From positions 1 to 7,764 of the forward strand of contig CAZDOQ010000075.1 in assembly GCA_964507035.1 (NCBI GenBank): 7,764 bases of DNA, given 5' to 3'. A program made the translations under genes and the position numbers. Below, piece after piece: positions 5,025 through 7,764 of the stretch (positions are counted from its first letter, which is position 1; each line of letters starts with the position of its first letter). Below the pieces are notes generated by a model. The model had not been told where the DNA came from. It was given only the letters and a program-made list of their open reading frames with translations, and made no database searches. The stretch is from Pseudolachnospira sp964507035 (GTDB lineage: Bacteria; Bacillota; Clostridia; Lachnospirales; Lachnospiraceae).

Positions 5025-5053
5025 TTGACATAATTAAGTTGATAACATATAAT
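5025..5053 (+). promoter_or_regulatory. Consensus SigA promoter of gltB
   Basis: Both boxes are perfect: TTGACA (5025-5030), a 17-bp spacer, and TATAAT (5048-5053), in AT-rich surroundings. Transcription would start near 5060, leaving a leader of about 19 nt. The inverted repeat AACTT (5023-5027) and AAGTT (5036-5040) overlaps the -35 box and could be a repressor site. A promoter this strong usually needs restraint for a nitrogen gene. Confidence 0.85.
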
Positions 5054-5078
5054 ATTTAAAAAAGTAAGGAGGACGGCG

Positions 5079-7764
5079 ATGGATCAGAAGACAACCCTGT
5101 ACCGGCCCCAGTTTGAGCACGACAACTGTGGAATTGGTGTGATTGTGGACATAAAGGGGCGAAAAAGCTATGAGACGGTGGATCGGACTCTTAAGATTGT
5201 AGAAAATCTGGAACACCGGGCCGGAAAGGATGCGGAGGGAAAGACCGGGGACGGCGTGGGAATTCTTCTTCAGATCTCCCATCATTTCTTTTCCCAGGAA
5301 ATGGAAACCCAGGGGGTATCCCTGGGAGGAGAGCGGGAGTACGGCATTGGCATGTTCTTCTTCCCCCAGAATGAGATGAAGCGCAACCAGGCCAAAAAAA
5401 TGTTTGAGATTGTGGTCCGGCAGGAAGGCATGGAGTTTCTGGCCTGGCGGCAGGTGCCGGTGAACGCCCAGGTTCTGGGGAGCAAGGCCTTGGAAAAAAT
5501 GCCCTCCATCTGGCAGGGATTTGTGAAGAAGCCGGAGGACGTAAAGCCGGGAAAGGATTTTGACCGAAAGCTGTACATTGCCCGGCGGGTGTTTGAGCAG
5601 AGCAATGACAATACCTATGTGGTCTCCCTATCCAGCCGCACCATTGTCTATAAGGGCATGTTTTTGGTGGGGCAGCTGCGGACCTTCTACCGGGATCTCC
5701 AGAACCGGGACTATCAGTCTGCCATCGGCATTGTCCATTCCCGGTTCAGCACCAACACGGACCCCAGCTGGGAGCGGGCCCACCCGTACCGGCTGCTGGT
5801 CCACAACGGGGAGATCAATACCATCCACGGCAACGTGGATAAGATGATCCTCCGGGAGGAAGCCATGGAATCTCCGGTGCTTCAGGAGGACTTTCACAAG
5901 ATCCTGCCCTCGGTGGATACCCGGGGGTCCGATTCGGCTATGCTGGACAATGCGGTGGAGTTTCTGACTATGAACGGCATGGACCTTCCTCTGGCCATTC
6001 TGATCACCATTCCGGAGCCCTGGAACAATGACAAGAACATGCCCCTGGCCAAGCGGAATTTTTACCGGTACTACGCCACCATGATGGAGCCCTGGGACGG
6101 CCCCGCCTCCATCATCTTCTCCGATGGGGAATTGGTGGGGGCGGTGCTGGACCGGAACGGCCTGCGCCCTTCCCGGTATTACGTCACCGACGACGGGCAG
6201 CTGATTCTGGCCTCGGAGGTGGGGGTTCTGCCCCTGGATGAGTCCCATATTCTCCGGAAGGACCGGCTCCGCCCCGGCAAAATGCTCCTGGTGGACACGG
6301 TAAAGGGAACGCTGGTGGATGATGAGCAGCTGAAGAACCACTATGCCCACCGGCAGCCCTACGGCGAGTGGCTGGACAACAACCTGATCCGGCTGAAGGA
6401 CCGGAAGGTGCCCAACGAGCGGCCCAAGCACTATGAGCGCCGGGTCCGGGCCCGGCTGCAGAATGCCTTTGGCTACAGCTATGACGACTACAGCACCTCC
6501 ATTTTGACCATGGCGGAAAACGGAGCCGAACCCATTGCCGCCATGGGCGCGGACAATCCGCTGCCGGTGCTCTCCAAGCGCCGCCAGCCTTTGTTCAACT
6601 ATTTCAAGCAGCTGTTTGCCCAGGTGACCAATCCCCCGCTGGACGCCATCCGGGAGAAGCTGGTGACGGCCGCCACCGTCTATATCGGCAACACCGGCAA
6701 CCTGCTCCAGGAAAAGCCGGAGAACTGCCGGGTGCTGGCTCTGGATTCCCCCATCCTCACCGAGACGGATATGATGAAGATCCGCCATCTGAAGGAGGAC
6801 GGCTTTAAGCTGGATACGGTTTCTATCCTCCACTATAAGGGCACCAATCTGGAGCAGGCGCTGCGGAACCTGTTCCGGGAGGTGGATTACCGGTATAAGA
6901 TAGGCGTTAATATTTTGATCCTGTCGGACCGGGGCGTGGATGAAAACCATGTGGCCATTCCCTCTCTGCTGGCGGTGTCCGCGGTGCAGCAGTATCTGAT
7001 CCAGACCCAGAAGGACAGCGGCATGTCCCTGATCTTGGAGAGTGGGGAGCCCCGGGAGGTGCACCACTTTGCCACGCTGCTGGGCTTTGGCGCCAGCGCC
7101 GTGTACCCGTATCTGGCCCATGAGACCATCTTCCAGATGATCACAGACGATATTCTCCACAAGGATTATCACACGGCGGTGGAGGACTATAACCGGGCGG
7201 TGCTGGGCGGAATTGTGAAGATCGCCTCCAAGATGGGCATCTCCACCATCCAGTCCTACCAGGGGGCCAAGGTGTTTGAGGCGGTGGGCATTGACCGGGA
7301 AGTGATCGATGAATACTTCACCGGCGTGGTCAGCCGGATCGGCGGCATCACCCTGAAGGATATGGAACTGCAGATGGATGAACTCCACTCCAAGGCCTTT
7401 GACCCGTTGGGCCTGGATGTGGATCTGACCCTGGACAGCACCGGCGGCCACAAGATGCGCTCCGGCCAGGAAGAGCATCTGTACAATCCCACCACCCTCT
7501 ATCTGCTCCAGAAGGCGGTGCGCACCGGAGACTACGGGACCTACAAGGAGTTTGCGGCCCAGGTGAATCAGCTGGACCGGGAAGCCAACCTGCGCAGTCT
7601 CATGGATGTGCTCTATCCGGAACAGGGGATCCCCCTGGAGGAGGTGGAGCCGGTGGAGGAGATTGTCAAGCGGTTCCACACCGGCGCCATGTCCTATGGT
7701 TCCCTGTCTCCGGAGGCCCACGAGGCCCTGGCCGTGGCCATGAACCGGCTGGGCGGCCGGTCCA
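5079..7764 (+). CDS. gltB: Glutamate synthase (GOGAT) large subunit, 3' end cut by the window
   Basis: The gene encodes the large subunit of NADPH-dependent glutamate synthase, which makes two glutamates from glutamine and 2-oxoglutarate in the cytosol with the small subunit GltD. The visible 895 codons are roughly the first 60% of a protein usually near 1,500 residues. Domain order: class II glutamine amidotransferase (17 to about 420), with nucleophile C17 in FEHDNCGIG, expected to become N-terminal after removal of a 16-residue propeptide; HSRFSTNT with R222; and HNGEINT with N243-G244, which form the oxyanion and glutamine site. The central domain follows (about 460-745), including SKRRQPLFNYFKQLFAQVTNPP. 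The FMN-binding barrel then begins, with TGAMSYGSLSPEAHEAL from 868. The 3Fe-4S cysteines and the C-terminal beta-helix lie beyond the window. AAGGAGG (5066-5072) is 6 nt from the ATG. No frameshift is seen. A gltD gene probably follows. Confidence 0.97.
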   Translation, partial: MDQKTTLYRPQFEHDNCGIGVIVDIKGRKSYETVDRTLKIVENLEHRAGKDAEGKTGDGVGILLQISHHFFSQEMETQGVSLGGEREYGIGMFFFPQNEMKRNQAKKMFEIVVRQEGMEFLAWRQVPVNAQVLGSKALEKMPSIWQGFVKKPEDVKPGKDFDRKLYIARRVFEQSNDNTYVVSLSSRTIVYKGMFLVGQLRTFYRDLQNRDYQSAIGIVHSRFSTNTDPSWERAHPYRLLVHNGEINTIHGNVDKMILREEAMESPVLQEDFHKILPSVDTRGSDSAMLDNAVEFLTMNGMDLPLAILITIPEPWNNDKNMPLAKRNFYRYYATMMEPWDGPASIIFSDGELVGAVLDRNGLRPSRYYVTDDGQLILASEVGVLPLDESHILRKDRLRPGKMLLVDTVKGTLVDDEQLKNHYAHRQPYGEWLDNNLIRLKDRKVPNERPKHYERRVRARLQNAFGYSYDDYSTSILTMAENGAEPIAAMGADNPLPVLSKRRQPLFNYFKQLFAQVTNPPLDAIREKLVTAATVYIGNTGNLLQEKPENCRVLALDSPILTETDMMKIRHLKEDGFKLDTVSILHYKGTNLEQALRNLFREVDYRYKIGVNILILSDRGVDENHVAIPSLLAVSAVQQYLIQTQKDSGMSLILESGEPREVHHFATLLGFGASAVYPYLAHETIFQMITDDILHKDYHTAVEDYNRAVLGGIVKIASKMGISTIQSYQGAKVFEAVGIDREVIDEYFTGVVSRIGGITLKDMELQMDELHSKAFDPLGLDVDLTLDSTGGHKMRSGQEEHLYNPTTLYLLQKAVRTGDYGTYKEFAAQVNQLDREANLRSLMDVLYPEQGIPLEEVEPVEEIVKRFHTGAMSYGSLSPEAHEALAVAMNRLGGRS

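Noticed and set aside
4748..5059. 103-codon plus-strand ORF upstream of gltB
   Set aside because: It spans the strong terminator, the hairpin and the gltB promoter, has no ribosome binding site and has a low-complexity S/F-rich composition.
5628..7721. 697-codon open frame on the minus strand
   Set aside because: It lies wholly antisense to gltB and is rich in H, Q, G and L, as expected for the complement of GC-rich codons. No ribosome binding site or recognisable domain is visible, and the sense strand is unmistakably gltB.
1..7764. Mobile elements, CRISPR arrays, tRNA or rRNA genes, defence systems
   Set aside because: I found no transposase, regularly spaced repeats, RNA-gene consensus or defence-type domains. 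Codon use and GC content look uniform across the genes.

Overview
The window looks like ordinary chromosomal DNA from a GC-rich member of the Clostridia (Bacillota), probably a gut Lachnospiraceae or Oscillospiraceae relative. This rests on strong AGGAGG-type ribosome binding sites, near-consensus SigA promoters with 17-bp spacers, AT-rich promoters in GC-rich coding DNA, and the families present. There is no insertion sequence, phage gene, tRNA, rRNA or CRISPR array.

Layout. Bases 1-164 hold a promoter and a structured leader for a MATE-family cation/drug exporter (165-1523). The leader has a small hairpin with a CGGGCAT loop, then a long terminator-like hairpin ending in TTTT. This matches the architecture of guanidine-IV (mepA-type) riboswitches, which control MATE genes in Clostridia. 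Next is a two-gene operon with its own promoter: a shikimate-kinase-family phosphotransferase (1643-2140) translationally coupled by an ATGA overlap to an aldo/keto reductase (2137-2961). It converges on a GNAT acetyltransferase on the minus strand (2989-3411). A back-to-back promoter pair separates the acetyltransferase from an orphan KdpE-like OmpR-family response regulator (3690-4394), which has a GC-rich, foldable leader of about 185 nt.

Bases 4395-5078 lack a convincing protein gene but contain two terminator hairpins. The second is very strong, and its loop is perfectly complementary to a G-rich tract about 50 nt upstream. A 38-codon ORF with a ribosome binding site ends inside that tract. 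This island could encode a small RNA or an attenuated leader. A perfect-consensus promoter (TTGACA, 17 bp, TATAAT) then drives gltB, the large subunit of glutamate synthase, which starts at 5079 and runs off the window end.

Functionally these are separate housekeeping and stress units: export, small-molecule metabolism, signal response and nitrogen assimilation. They do not form one pathway. I see no undescribed multi-gene system. The material worth a second look is regulatory RNA: the MATE leader, the response-regulator leader and the 4461-4855 island.
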